This document shows positions 7,396 through 18,653 of a DNA stretch of 64,000 bases, in pieces. Origin of the DNA: Cellulophaga omnivescoria (lineage in GTDB: Bacteria; Bacteroidota; Bacteroidia; Flavobacteriales; Flavobacteriaceae); contig NZ_MDDP01000013.1 of assembly GCF_001999725.1 (NCBI RefSeq), positions 55,117-119,116 on the forward strand. The letters are read 5' to 3'. The notes under the pieces are model-generated. The model was not told where the DNA came from. It worked only from the letters and a program-made list of their open reading frames with translations, and did not search any database. The translations under genes and the position numbers were made by a program. Position 1 is the first letter of the stretch; every line of letters starts with the position of its first letter.

Positions 7396-9768
7396 TTAAA
7401 ATTTAAAATTATAAGTTACAGATGGTACTACACCAAAAATTGAGGTACGCAATGCTTCATTGTTACCTGTGTCTTCATTTCTAGAAAAATTGATAGAAGC
7501 GGCATTTTTACGATTGTAAACGTTGTAAACACCAAAAATCCATTGTGCTTGTAGCTTTCTATTTTTATTTTTTTTAGGTGTTAGTGTAGCAGATATATCT
7601 AACCTATTGTAGCTTGGTAGACGTTGATTGTTGCGTTCTCCATAAATAGGAATACTTAAATCTTTATATTCAAATTGTCCTATTGGGTAGTTTGTAGGTT
7701 GCCCAGATTGGTATATTAAATTGCTATTAATGCTCCATTTGTCATTAATGTTATAACTTGCATTTAATGATAAATCGTGGGTTTTATCAAAAGAGGTTGT
7801 ATACCATTTTCCGTTATTTATTCCTGTTTCTTCTATAGTTCTGCCGGGTGTTTGTTGTTCAGATTTTGATAAGGTATATGATAGCCATCCGTTTAATTTT
7901 CCACTATTTTTTTTGAGCATAAACTCTAAGCCGTAAGATCTCATTTTTCCGTTTAAAATCACTTGTTCTATTGCATCATTAGCAATTAAATTAGCGCCAT
8001 CTATATAATCTATTCTGTTTTTTACATCTTTATAATACGCCTCAGTCTCTAAAGAGTAATTATCATTTTTAAAATTTTTAAAATAGCCTATAGCATATTG
8101 ATCTAAAATTTGTGGTTTTATATATCTTCCACTAGGAGACCAAACGTCTAAAGGAGTAGGGGAGCTAGTGTTAGATAGTAAATGCAAGTACTGCGCCATA
8201 TGATTGTAACTTGCTTTAATAGAGTTGTTGTTGTTTAATGCGTATGATAAGGCTAGTCTAGGTTCTAAATTATTAAAAGTTGTTATTTGGGCAGTTCTTT
8301 TAAAGCGTTCTTTACCTATAGGTTCTGCACTTTCATATATCTGAAAATCAGTATTAAAATTAACTGCTTGGTTGTTTTCGTATATAAAAAGTTCATCTTG
8401 CCCAAGTCTAGTGAAATGGCTCCAGCGTACTCCGTATTGTAAGGTAAGTTGGTTAGTAATTTTGTGTTCTGTGTCTATATAAGCGGCAAATTCGTTGGCG
8501 TATTTATCTGTTAATTTATTTGGTAAAATGCCAGAGTCACTGCGGTTTGGCTTTATCTCACCAGGATTAAACCTGTAATAGGTGTTATTTATGCCGTAAT
8601 TTAACTTTAAATTATTAGAAATGTAATTTTTAAAATCGTATTTAAGATTAAAATTTTGAATACCTGAGTTCCATTTAAAACCAACAAAATCTAATTCTAG
8701 CCCATAAAAGTAGTCTGAGTAAATTAAAGATAAGTTGCTAAATAATTTATCAGTAAATAAATGATTCCATCTCAAATTAATAACAGAGTTTCCATATGTG
8801 TTTTCAAAACTATTAGCAATACTAAAAACATCTCTTCCAAAATAACCAGAAAGATATAAGTTGTTGTTTTTGTTTGTTTTATAATTTAGTTTGGTGTTTA
8901 AATCATAAAAATACGCTTTATTATCATTGTCTATTAATGGTAAAAATAGGTGGGCGTAAGAACTGCGGCCACCTACTAAAAAAGCTCCTTTATCCTTTTT
9001 TAAAGGGCCTTCTAATAATAATCTGCTAGAAACAATGCCAATACCTCCGTTAGCTTTAAACTCTTTACTGTTTCCTTCTTTTTGATAAATATCTAGTACA
9101 GATGAAATTCTGCCTCCGTATTTAGCGGGAATACCGCCCTTGTATAGCTTTAGATCTTTTATTGCATCTGGGTTAAAAACGGAAAAGAAACCAAATAAAT
9201 GTGAAGAATTGTAAATTGTAGCTTCGTCTAATAAAATTAAATTCTGATCTACAGAGCCTCCTCTAACATTAAAGCCAGATGCACCTTCACCACCACTTGT
9301 TACACCAGGTAGTAGTAAAATTGACTTTAGAACATCTGCCTCTCCTAATATAGCTGGTATCTTTTTAATACTGCTTGATGACAAGGAGTTAACACTCATT
9401 TGTGGTTTTCTAATATTAATTTTTTCTATGTCTTCGGTGAGTATTACTTCGTTTAGCTCTTCAACAGCTTCATTAAGTTGAAGGTTTAAAGTAGTGTCTT
9501 TTGTTAAATTTATTTGCTTTTTTACCTCATTAAAGCCAATATAGCTAACAATTATAGTATGTGACCCTTTGGGTAAGGTTAAGGAATAAAATCCGTATTC
9601 ATTAGTAATAACACCTGTCTGTAGTTCTGGTATTGCTATAGAAACGCCAATTAGTGTTTCGTTGCTAGAAGCCTCTGTTATAGTGCCGTATAGTGTATAT
9701 TTTTCCTGAGCATTACTTTTGGCAAAAATAAACAAGAATATAAAAAGGCAGACAATGGGTCTGTGCAT
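7396..9768 (-). CDS. TonB-dependent receptor with carboxypeptidase-like N-terminal domain
   Basis: Outer-membrane transporter of 790 aa. Order: signal peptide (residues 1-20, ending SNAQ), a CarboxypepD_reg-like beta-sandwich (about 24-100) typical of Bacteroidetes receptors, a plug domain (about 120-230) with GGEGASGFNVRGGSVDQN, and a 22-strand barrel ending in the terminal aromatic residue F. It is powered by TonB-ExbBD. It heads a unit with the DUF4249 lipoprotein and a small membrane protein. A hairpin terminator lies before its start, belonging to icd. I see no TAnnTTTG in the 72 bp upstream. Ligand unknown; the fold is intact with no frameshift. Confidence 0.93.
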   Translation of the reverse strand: MHRPIVCLFIFLFIFAKSNAQEKYTLYGTITEASSNETLIGVSIAIPELQTGVITNEYGFYSLTLPKGSHTIIVSYIGFNEVKKQINLTKDTTLNLQLNEAVEELNEVILTEDIEKINIRKPQMSVNSLSSSSIKKIPAILGEADVLKSILLLPGVTSGGEGASGFNVRGGSVDQNLILLDEATIYNSSHLFGFFSVFNPDAIKDLKLYKGGIPAKYGGRISSVLDIYQKEGNSKEFKANGGIGIVSSRLLLEGPLKKDKGAFLVGGRSSYAHLFLPLIDNDNKAYFYDLNTKLNYKTNKNNNLYLSGYFGRDVFSIANSFENTYGNSVINLRWNHLFTDKLFSNLSLIYSDYFYGLELDFVGFKWNSGIQNFNLKYDFKNYISNNLKLNYGINNTYYRFNPGEIKPNRSDSGILPNKLTDKYANEFAAYIDTEHKITNQLTLQYGVRWSHFTRLGQDELFIYENNQAVNFNTDFQIYESAEPIGKERFKRTAQITTFNNLEPRLALSYALNNNNSIKASYNHMAQYLHLLSNTSSPTPLDVWSPSGRYIKPQILDQYAIGYFKNFKNDNYSLETEAYYKDVKNRIDYIDGANLIANDAIEQVILNGKMRSYGLEFMLKKNSGKLNGWLSYTLSKSEQQTPGRTIEETGINNGKWYTTSFDKTHDLSLNASYNINDKWSINSNLIYQSGQPTNYPIGQFEYKDLSIPIYGERNNQRLPSYNRLDISATLTPKKNKNRKLQAQWIFGVYNVYNRKNAASINFSRNEDTGNNEALRTSIFGVVPSVTYNFKF

Positions 9769-9841
9769 AATTGGTGTGGTTTTTTGGTAAAAATAACCAC
9801 TTTTATAGCTAGATAATAATAGTTAACATTTATTTAAAATA

Positions 9842-9878
9842 AAAAAAAGCCTACTCTTGGTTAAGAATAGGCTTTTTT
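9842..9878. terminator. Intrinsic terminator after icd
   Basis: Stem AAAAAAAGCCTA-C-TCTT / AAGA-A-TAGGCTTTTTTT with one mismatch and a 4-nt loop, 17 bp past the stop of icd. The A- and T-tracts on both sides give it a terminator shape in either direction. Confidence 0.85.
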
Positions 9879-9894
9879 TATGATAATAAAAATA

Positions 9895-12180
<2,286 letters not shown>

Positions 12181-12224
12181 CTATTAAAAATTGTGATTAT
12201 TATGCAATAAATCAATAGAAAAAC

Positions 12225-12265
12225 AAAAGCCATATCATAGTATTGTATACATTGATATGGCTTTT
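12225..12265. terminator. Orphan hairpin, terminator-like, in the icd-rplS gap
   Basis: Perfect 13-bp stem AAAAGCCATATCA (12225-12237) / TGATATGGCTTTT (12253-12265) with a 15-nt loop, in the A-tract/T-tract form used by the other terminators here. No gene ends near it: rplS has its own terminator 440 bp away and icd starts 120 bp on the other side. Confidence 0.6.
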
Positions 12266-12708
12266 AGAAACAATTCTTAACTTTTGTGTGTTTTATACCT
12301 TCTATAAAACGGCAACCATTGATTGCAGTTAACTTTTGTTTCTACGTTTAAAACATAACAATACTTAATTTTAATTAAGTCAATATATTATGTTTCTTCT
12401 TGTTACTATTTTTAAGTTTATTAAACATATAATTTAAAAAGTTAAAAATCTAAAGTAAGGTTTTATCAACCCGCTATAGGTCTTCTGTATAACATTAATT
12501 TAAGATGTGCACTTAATTAACATAATAAAGAGATCTTGCAACAATATAAAGAACGCAACTTTATAGTCACTTGCTATACATTTACCTAATAATGATATTA
12601 ATAGCAAATAACTGTTAAATTTAATAAATATAAATTAATTAAGCAATAACTTTAACATATTATGATTATTTGGCTTTGTAAATAAAAATAACATATATGT
12701 ATTAATAA

Positions 12709-12736
12709 AAAAAGTCTACCGCTAGGTAGACTTTTT
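12709..12736. terminator. Intrinsic terminator after rplS
   Basis: Perfect 12-bp stem AAAAAGTCTACC / GGTAGACTTTTT with a 4-nt loop, 22 bp past the stop of rplS. Confidence 0.9.
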
Positions 12737-12757
12737 AGTATTGTGTAAGAAGTAGTT

Positions 12758-13108
12758 TTATTTACGAACTTCTTTAATTCTTGCTTTTTTACCAGTAAGA
12801 CCTCTAAAGTAGAAGATACGAGCTCTACGTACTTTACCTTTCTTATTGATTTCAATTTTTTGTAATGCAGGTAAATTAACAGGGAAAATACGCTCTACAC
12901 CAACAGTACCAGACATTTTACGGATTGTAAAAGTTTCTGTAGCACCGCTACCTCTTCTTTGGATAACTACTCCTCTAAAGAACTGAGTACGAGTTTTTTC
13001 ACCTTCCTTAATTTCGTAGTATACAGTAATTGTATCACCAGCAGAGAATTTTGGAAAATCTTTTTTAGGAACAAATTCGTCTTCAACAAATTTAATTAAT
13101 GCTTCCAT
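12758..13108 (-). CDS. rplS: 50S ribosomal protein L19
   Basis: Structural protein of the large ribosomal subunit, at the 30S-50S interface. The 116 aa have the family features: an N-terminal helix with FVEDEFV, the beta-barrel segment SAGDTITVYYEIKEGEKTR, the signature FRGVVIQRRGSG, and a basic tail with RARIFYFRGLTGKKARIKE. Length is usual. It lies 140 bp downstream of a hypothetical gene and trmD, as in many genomes where trmD and rplS are close. It has its own -7 element at 13185-13192 and a terminator right after. Confidence 0.98.
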   Translation of the reverse strand: MEALIKFVEDEFVPKKDFPKFSAGDTITVYYEIKEGEKTRTQFFRGVVIQRRGSGATETFTIRKMSGTVGVERIFPVNLPALQKIEINKKGKVRRARIFYFRGLTGKKARIKEVRK

Positions 13109-13184
13109 CTTATGTTTTTTTTATGTAAGTTTATTAAAATCAACAATTCACGTATTTCGCCAGAGGTTAATTTTAAATCGAGTG

Positions 13185-13192
13185 CAAAAATA
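13185..13192 (-). promoter_or_regulatory. -7 element of rplS
   Basis: Minus-strand TATTTTTG, matching TAnnTTTG, 77 bp upstream of the rplS start. The long leader of about 70 nt leaves room for ribosomal-protein autoregulation, but no known leader structure was recognised. Confidence 0.5.
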
Positions 13193-13248
13193 CATTATTA
13201 ATTTTATGTGGCAAGTTTTGAATAGAATTTTTTGCTATAATAAAGTTG

Positions 13249-13569
13249 TTATGACTCTTTTTTTAGTTTGCTAACAGCTATAATAAAGCCAATAACAAAA
13301 ATAATAGAGAAGAAGCAGCTTAACACATTAATACTATAGTTAGCTAACATTAGTTGTTCTGGCTCTAAATTAAGTACACTTGTTAAAGTTGCTATTAGTG
13401 GGTATGCAATTGTGCAGAGCAAGCTTACAATACTACCAATAATCATAAAAATACCCTCTATACCTTTTCGTTTGGTAGTATAAATTATAGCGCCAATTAT
13501 TGTGGCAATAGCTATTAAGGCGTAAATTATAGAGGTTATTCCGTATAATATTTCAAAATTGTCAATCAT
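13249..13569 (-). CDS. Hypothetical membrane protein
   Basis: A 106-residue protein with three to four hydrophobic helices (about residues 8-30, 40-62, 70-102) and a short basic C-terminus (SKLKKES), so an integral inner-membrane protein. I do not recognise the family. Its start overlaps the end of trmD by 8 bp, so it is translationally coupled and co-transcribed with trmD; it lies between trmD and rplS, where it is not normally found. Real coding is supported by the overlap and by a uniform hydrophobic pattern, but function is unknown. Confidence 0.65.
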   Translation of the reverse strand: MIDNFEILYGITSIIYALIAIATIIGAIIYTTKRKGIEGIFMIIGSIVSLLCTIAYPLIATLTSVLNLEPEQLMLANYSINVLSCFFSIIFVIGFIIAVSKLKKES

Positions 13570-14242
13570 TATCTAGTAAATCTGGTCTTAGTTGTTTGGT
13601 TCTTTCATAGGCTTGGTCTTCTCTCCATTTTTCAATTTTTGGAAAGTTGCCATTAAGTAATATTTCCGGTACTTTTAATCCTTTGTATTCTGCAGGTCTG
13701 GTGTATACAGGCGGAGCTAACAAATTATCCTGAAAAGTATCTGTTAGTGCAGATGTTTCGTTATTTAATACACCAGGTATTAATCTAATTATAGTATCAC
13801 ATAATACAGCTGCTCCAAGTTCACCTCCAGATAAAACGTAGTCTCCAATAGATATTTCTTTTGTAATTAGGGTATCTCTTACTCTTTGGTCTACACCTTT
13901 ATAATGTCCGCAAAGAATAATTATATTTTTAGATAATGATAGTGTATTTGCCATTTTTTGGTTTAACGTACTACCATCTGGCGTCATATATATAACATCG
14001 TCATACGCACGTTCTGCCTTTAGTTTGCTAATGCACTTATCTATTGGTTCTATCATCATAACCATACCTGCACCACCACCAAATTGATAATCATCTATTT
14101 GGTTGTAACTTTTATCTGTATAGTCTCTTAAATTGTGAAAATGAACTTCTACTAACCCTTTTTCTATAGATCTTTTTAGAATTGAAGCTTCAAAAGGACT
14201 CTTTAATAATTCTGGTAAAACCGTAATAATATCTATTCTCAT
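13562..14242 (-). CDS. trmD: tRNA (guanine-37-N1)-methyltransferase TrmD
   Basis: Uses S-adenosylmethionine to methylate G37 of tRNAs reading codons starting with C, which prevents +1 frameshifting. The 226-aa product shows the SPOUT-fold motifs: [26 protein letters not shown] near residue 55, and the trefoil-knot segment [12 protein letters not shown], with [16 protein letters not shown] afterwards. Length matches the family. It has a promoter element 17 bp upstream and a downstream overlap with the small membrane gene. Nothing unusual. Confidence 0.98.
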   Translation of the reverse strand: MRIDIITVLPELLKSPFEASILKRSIEKGLVEVHFHNLRDYTDKSYNQIDDYQFGGGAGMVMMIEPIDKCISKLKAERAYDDVIYMTPDGSTLNQKMANTLSLSKNIIILCGHYKGVDQRVRDTLITKEISIGDYVLSGGELGAAVLCDTIIRLIPGVLNNETSALTDTFQDNLLAPPVYTRPAEYKGLKVPEILLNGNFPKIEKWREDQAYERTKQLRPDLLDND

Positions 14243-14258
14243 ACTAAATTATTGGCAG

Positions 14259-14266
14259 CAAATATA
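14259..14266 (-). promoter_or_regulatory. -7 element of trmD
   Basis: Minus-strand TATATTTG, a full match to TAnnTTTG. The transcript would begin about 10-13 nt before the trmD start codon, so the leader is very short. Confidence 0.6.
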
Positions 14267-14280
14267 CAATTTAGATTTTG

Positions 14281-14724
14281 CTAATTGGCTGTCCAAAAGT
14301 AGTGAAAAGAGTTTGTATCTTTTTTCCAGTTTAATTTTTCGTATAATTTTTGTGCAGGGTTGTTTGTTGCGGTCTCTAGTGCAATCCCTTTGTAGTTGTT
14401 AAATAAGCAAAACTCTTGAGCTTTTTGGAGTAGGGCAGCACCAATATTTTTAGATCTATGGTTTGCATCAACAAATAAGTCGTTTAAAATAAAAATGGGT
14501 AGTAGAGATACAGAAGAGTACGAAGTATAAAGTTGTGTAAAACCAACGGCTTCAACTCCTTTAAAAGCAATAAAAATATGGGATTGTTCTTTAGTTAATC
14601 TTTCTTTTAAAAAAAGAGTGGCAGCCTCTAAATTAGACTCTTGTTTGTAAAATATTCTGTAGTTATTAAACAGAGGAGCTATAGATGAAATATCTTTTAC
14701 TGTTGCCTTTTTTACTGTTACCAT
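14281..14724 (-). CDS. GNAT-family N-acetyltransferase
   Basis: A 147-aa GCN5-type acetyltransferase using acetyl-CoA; substrate unknown. The characteristic pieces are present: a beta-bulge strand LLPIFILNDLFVDANHRSKNIGAALLQKAQEF, in which HRSKNIGAALL is the pyrophosphate-binding (R/Q)xxGxG/A loop, and the last strand ALETATNNPAQKLYEKLNWK. Cytoplasmic, no signal peptide. It lies between trmD and a membrane gene with an intervening terminator upstream, so it is probably its own transcript. The weakly conserved active site (no obvious Cys/Glu) is normal for the family. Confidence 0.85.
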   Translation of the reverse strand: MVTVKKATVKDISSIAPLFNNYRIFYKQESNLEAATLFLKERLTKEQSHIFIAFKGVEAVGFTQLYTSYSSVSLLPIFILNDLFVDANHRSKNIGAALLQKAQEFCLFNNYKGIALETATNNPAQKLYEKLNWKKDTNSFHYFWTAN

Positions 14725-14739
14725 AGTTTTAAAAATAAA

Positions 14740-14765
14740 AAAAGCTCCTTAAAAAAGGAGCTTTT
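14740..14765. terminator. Intrinsic terminator after the coiled-coil membrane gene
   Basis: Perfect 11-bp stem AAAAGCTCCTT / AAGGAGCTTTT with a 4-nt loop, located 6 bp past the stop at 14771. Confidence 0.88.
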
Positions 14766-14770
14766 ATGTG

Positions 14771-15397
14771 TTATTTTTTATGCTTATTAAGTTCATCCAT
14801 GAGCTGTCTGCTTATTTTTTGCTCTCGTTCTAAAGCTCTTCTTCTGTGGTCTTCAAACTCAGTTTCTAACTCTGCTAAGTTTGTTTTAGCTTCTTGGGTT
14901 AGTACATTACTTTTTCTAAATCTGTAAATAAATAAAAGTAATAACGTAAGTAAGCCTCCAATAATAGACCAAAGTATAAGGTTATAAGTTACTTTGGACA
15001 CCTGCATACCTAAAAAAAACATACTGTCTTTTTCTTCTGTAATTGCAGTAAGGTTTTTTGTGGTAGCGTCTAGTTTTTGGTTTAAATCATTAATTGTCGT
15101 TTCGTTTTCTTTAATAGTACTTTTTAAAGATATTTCGGTTTTATTGTAAGCAGATAAAGAATCTAAAACATTCTTTTTTAGTTTTTCTAAACTTGTAACT
15201 TTTACAACTTCATATCTTACACCTGCAGCTCTATAATTTCCAGACTTTTTAGCAACGTAATCAAATTGAGATTCAATTGGTCCACTCTCTAAAGAAAAAG
15301 TGGAGTCTCCATCTTCAGAGTCGTTATCTTCCTGAGCAAACTGTAGGTTCCATACTAGTAAAGCAATAAATATTGGTAATAGCTTTAAGCCTTTCAT
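14771..15397 (-). CDS. Conserved hypothetical: signal peptide, coiled coil, membrane anchor
   Basis: A 208-aa protein. It has a signal peptide (MKGLKLLPIFIALLVWNLQFAQ), an acidic stretch (EDNDSEDGD), a periplasmic coiled coil (about residues 65-120), one transmembrane helix (about 134-155, NLILWSIIGGLLTLLLLFIY), then a basic cytoplasmic coiled coil (about 165-208). Such a layout suits a structural or scaffold protein. I do not recognise the family or function. It lies next to gap and a GNAT gene but overlaps neither, and a terminator follows it. No lipobox. Confidence 0.75.
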   Translation of the reverse strand: MKGLKLLPIFIALLVWNLQFAQEDNDSEDGDSTFSLESGPIESQFDYVAKKSGNYRAAGVRYEVVKVTSLEKLKKNVLDSLSAYNKTEISLKSTIKENETTINDLNQKLDATTKNLTAITEEKDSMFFLGMQVSKVTYNLILWSIIGGLLTLLLLFIYRFRKSNVLTQEAKTNLAELETEFEDHRRRALEREQKISRQLMDELNKHKK

Positions 15398-15555
15398 ATA
15401 ATGTTGTGTTTAAAAAAAATTATGAGTTGGCTAAAGTAATTTAATATTTTTAGATAAGAAAAAAACTCCGCTGAAACTTGAAGAATAAAATAGAAAAATG
15501 TCTAAAAAATGCTCCAATTTATGAGTTACAACGAAGTTTTCCAACACATAATCGA

Positions 15556-17004
15556 TTAATAGTACGTAAATCTTCTTACTTTAGAGATGTACTTAGCTAA
15601 CCTTATTACTTGATGAGAGTATCCATATTCATTATCATACCAAATGTATAAAATAATGTTTTTACCATCTTTAGAAACTATGGTGGCAGGGCTATCATAA
15701 ATTGATGGGGCAGAAGTACCAACAATATCAGATGATACTAACTCATTGTTTAAAGAATATTTAATTTGCTCTACAAGATCTCCTTCTAAAGCATATTTTT
15801 TAAGAATAGTGTTTATACCTTCTTTAGATGTTTTATTGTTAACGTCTAAGTTTAATATAGCTAAAGATCCGTTTGGTACTGGTACCCTAATTGCATTAGA
15901 ACTTAATTTACCTTCTAAACTAGGTAAAGCTAAACATACTGCTTTACCAGCACCAGTTTCTGTAATTACCATATTTAGTGCTGCAGCTCTACCACGACGG
16001 TATTTATTGTGCATATTGTCTACTAAATTCTGGTCGTTGGTATAAGCGTGTATAGTTTCTAAATGTCCTTTTTTAACACCTAAAGAATCTTCAATAATTT
16101 TTAAAATTGGTGTAATTGCATTTGTAGTACAAGATGCCGCTGAAAATATTTTAGTAGTATCTGGGTTGTGCTCTAAGTGGTTTACACCGTGTACAATATT
16201 TGGTATTCCTTTACCAGGAGCTGTTAGTAAAACTCTAGATGCACCTTTAGATTGCAAATGTCTGCTTAAGGCTTCTTTATCTCTAAAAGCACCTGTATTG
16301 TCTATAATTAAAGCGCTAATTATACCGTATTTAGTATAATCTATATCTTCTGGTTTTTGCGCAGAAATAATATGTACTGTAGTGCCATTAATAATTAAAG
16401 CACTGTTTTCTACATCTACATCAATAGTACCTGTAAAATGTCCGTGTACAGAGTCTGTACGCAAAAGGCTAGCTCTTTTTTCTAAAACCTCTTGGTTAAT
16501 TGCTCCTCTGGTAACAATGGCTCTAAGGCGTAATTGGTTTCCTTTACCAGTTTTAGCCATAAGCTCTCTGGCAACTAATCTACCAATTCTACCAAAACCA
16601 TAAAGAACCACATCTTTTGGTTTTATTGTTTTGGCGCCATTAGCATCTTTTAACTTGTCTAAAACAAATGCTTTTACATTACTGTAATTATTATCATCTG
16701 CGTGGTATTCATAAGTTAATTTACCTATATCTAATTTAGCAGGTGGTAATTTAATGTCGTTAATTGCTCTTAAGATTTCAACAGAATCAAAAATTGAAAT
16801 TGGTTTTTGTACAAATTCACCTGCATACTCGTGTAGGTTAATAATGTCACTAACATTTTTATCAATAATCTGATTTTTGAAAAGAACTACCTCAATAGAC
16901 TTGTCATACCACAGGTTGCTCACAATTTTTATGAACTCTGTAGTTGCTTTTCTACGGTCTGCTTGAAAAGCTAATTCTTTCTCGTACGATTTACTGGCAC
17001 TCAT
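15556..17004 (-). CDS. gap: Glyceraldehyde-3-phosphate dehydrogenase, long form with N-terminal extension
   Basis: Oxidises glyceraldehyde-3-phosphate to 1,3-bisphosphoglycerate with NAD(P) in glycolysis or the reverse in gluconeogenesis. The conserved enzyme starts near residue 130: VVLYGFGRIGR (Rossmann loop G136-G141) and the catalytic Cys292 in SAASCTTNAITP; WYDNEYGYSHQV closes the catalytic domain. At 482 aa it is about 145 longer than standard GAPDH because of a 125-residue N-terminal alpha-helical extension of unknown role. This longer form is common in Bacteroidetes and may sit beside a standard paralogue elsewhere. Own -7 element at 17037-17044. Confidence 0.95.
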   Translation of the reverse strand: MSASKSYEKELAFQADRRKATTEFIKIVSNLWYDKSIEVVLFKNQIIDKNVSDIINLHEYAGEFVQKPISIFDSVEILRAINDIKLPPAKLDIGKLTYEYHADDNNYSNVKAFVLDKLKDANGAKTIKPKDVVLYGFGRIGRLVARELMAKTGKGNQLRLRAIVTRGAINQEVLEKRASLLRTDSVHGHFTGTIDVDVENSALIINGTTVHIISAQKPEDIDYTKYGIISALIIDNTGAFRDKEALSRHLQSKGASRVLLTAPGKGIPNIVHGVNHLEHNPDTTKIFSAASCTTNAITPILKIIEDSLGVKKGHLETIHAYTNDQNLVDNMHNKYRRGRAAALNMVITETGAGKAVCLALPSLEGKLSSNAIRVPVPNGSLAILNLDVNNKTSKEGINTILKKYALEGDLVEQIKYSLNNELVSSDIVGTSAPSIYDSPATIVSKDGKNIILYIWYDNEYGYSHQVIRLAKYISKVRRFTYY

Positions 17005-17036
17005 TAAATATGATTTAAAATGAATTTAATTTTGGG

Positions 17037-17044
17037 CAAAAGTA
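17037..17044 (-). promoter_or_regulatory. -7 element of gap
   Basis: Minus-strand TACTTTTG, matching TAnnTTTG, 33 bp upstream of the gap start. Confidence 0.55.
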
Positions 17045-17085
17045 CTATATTTCAAACGTTTTCGTAAAGTGTTTTATAAAAAAAA

Positions 17086-17115
17086 ATGCAGACTTCGTTA
17101 AGTCTGCATTTTTAA
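17086..17115. terminator. Intrinsic terminator after the Deg protease gene
   Basis: Perfect 10-bp stem ATGCAGACTT / AAGTCTGCAT with a CGTT loop and flanking A/T tracts, 26 bp past the stop at 17135. Confidence 0.88.
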
Positions 17116-17134
17116 TCGTTTAAAAGGTTTGTGT

Positions 17135-18535
17135 TTATTGAAAGATTAGTCGTTCTCTTTCTCCTTTTTCGTTAACCATAGTTATACTAGTGTACCCGTA
17201 TCTGCCAATAGAGCTAAATAGGTTTTTGGCATCATACACATTTTTAATCTCTTTTTTTCCTACAGCTATAAGTACTTTGCCTTCTAAATTGTACATTCTG
17301 TATAATTCCGGGACTCCTATAATTTTTACACCGTTTTTAGTTTTAAATTTTTTACGGTCTTTATCATTTAGGTTTTTTACTTCCAATCCAAGTCCTTCAA
17401 TAATTATAGTTTGTCTTTCTTTTAAAATTACAGGCTTTATAATTTCTTCATTATCTCTTTTAATAGCTATTTGTATTGTGTCTCCTGGTCTTTTAGAAGA
17501 TAAATAACCATTTAAGTCAGATAGCTTGTGAATTTCAACTTCATCAGTTTTTTTAATAATGTCTCCGCTTTGTAAACCGGCTTCAAAAGCACCAGAATCT
17601 TCAGTTACATCTTCAATATAAACACCATCAACTTCATTTAAGCCATTTTCTAAAGCATATCTAGAGTTTACTTTTGGTGTAGAAATTCCTAAAATTCCGT
17701 CTAAAACATTTCCATATTCAATTATATCATCTACAACCTTTTTTGCAATATTGCTTGGTACGGCAAAAGAATAGCCAACATAAGATCCTGTTCTAGAGGT
17801 AATAGCTGTATTTACACCAATTAAATCTCCGTTAGTATTTACTAAAGCACCGCCACTGTTTCCTGGGTTTACAGCAGCATCTGTCTGTATAAAAGATTGC
17901 GACTTATTGCTCATATCTAAATTACGAGCCTTAGCGCTAATAATACCTGCTGTTACTGTAGATGTTAAATTAAAAGGGTTGCCAACAGCTAACACCCACT
18001 CGCCAACTTTAACACTATTGCTGTCTCCAAAAGCCAAATAAGGTAATTTCTTTTTTGCATCAATTTTTAAAAGAGCAATATCTGTATTTGGGTCTGTGCC
18101 TACTAATTCTGCTATATAAGTTTTGTTATTGTTTAGCGTAACTTGTAATTGTGTGGCATTGTCTATAACGTGGTTATTTGTAACTATATAACCATCCTCA
18201 GATATTATAACACCAGATCCGGTACCAACTTGTGGTTTTGCAGAAACACTTTGTCCGTAAAAAAACTGTAGTACACGATTTTGTTCTTGGTCTATAGATA
18301 CATTTTTAACGTGCACAACTGCATTAACCGTATTTTCTGCCGCAGTGGTAAAATCTACTTCATTAATACCAGCACCTCTAAAAGAAACAGGGGTGTTACT
18401 TGTTGTAAAAGTAGATGCATTAGAGTCTTCTGTTATAATGTGATAATTTTTCTCCTCCAAAAATAATTTATATGCTCCTAAAGTTATTGTGCCTGCAAGC
18501 ACAGAAACGGCTAGTAAACTTGTTATTTTTTTCAT
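17135..18535 (-). CDS. Periplasmic serine protease, Do/DegP family
   Basis: HtrA-type protease/chaperone that degrades misfolded envelope proteins. The start at 18535 (MKKITSLLAVSVLAG) gives a clean signal sequence; two extra residues are not needed. Catalytic triad visible: His in VTNNHVIDN, Asp in NTDIALLKID, Ser in NPGNSGGALV. Two PDZ-like domains follow (about residues 265-355 and 370-467), with GVYIEDVTEDSGAFEAGLQSGD in the first. Length 466 fits DegP/DegQ; which of the two is undecided. Divergently placed against dapF across 118 bp. It is likely under envelope-stress control, but no motif for that is visible. Confidence 0.94.
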   Translation of the reverse strand: MKKITSLLAVSVLAGTITLGAYKLFLEEKNYHIITEDSNASTFTTSNTPVSFRGAGINEVDFTTAAENTVNAVVHVKNVSIDQEQNRVLQFFYGQSVSAKPQVGTGSGVIISEDGYIVTNNHVIDNATQLQVTLNNNKTYIAELVGTDPNTDIALLKIDAKKKLPYLAFGDSNSVKVGEWVLAVGNPFNLTSTVTAGIISAKARNLDMSNKSQSFIQTDAAVNPGNSGGALVNTNGDLIGVNTAITSRTGSYVGYSFAVPSNIAKKVVDDIIEYGNVLDGILGISTPKVNSRYALENGLNEVDGVYIEDVTEDSGAFEAGLQSGDIIKKTDEVEIHKLSDLNGYLSSKRPGDTIQIAIKRDNEEIIKPVILKERQTIIIEGLGLEVKNLNDKDRKKFKTKNGVKIIGVPELYRMYNLEGKVLIAVGKKEIKNVYDAKNLFSSIGRYGYTSITMVNEKGERERLIFQ

Positions 18536-18640
18536 AATCATTCAATATATTAACATTTTCAACTGTAAAATTATCAATTTTATATTTCAATAAGTCTAAT
18601 TTAACGTCTTTTTAACTGCTAAAAAAACCTTAACAAATTA

Positions 18641-18648
18641 TATATTTG
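18641..18648 (+). promoter_or_regulatory. -7 element of dapF
   Basis: TATATTTG, a full match to TAnnTTTG, ending only 5 bp before the ATG at 18654. The transcript would start at or next to the start codon, so the mRNA is probably leaderless. This favours the ATG at 18654 over the GTG at 18648, which lies inside the element. Confidence 0.6.
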
Positions 18649-18653
18649 TGACT

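Noticed and set aside
9776..9801. GTGGTT/AACCAC repeat upstream of the TonB receptor gene
   Set aside because: Only 6 bp of arms with a 14-nt spacer in an AT-rich gap; likely by chance.
12652..12855. 67-residue ORF on the minus strand at the rplS end
   Set aside because: Overlaps rplS in another frame and runs through its terminator; a shadow.
18648..18653. GTG start for dapF
   Set aside because: It lies inside the -7 element; ATG at 18654 gives the family N-terminus.
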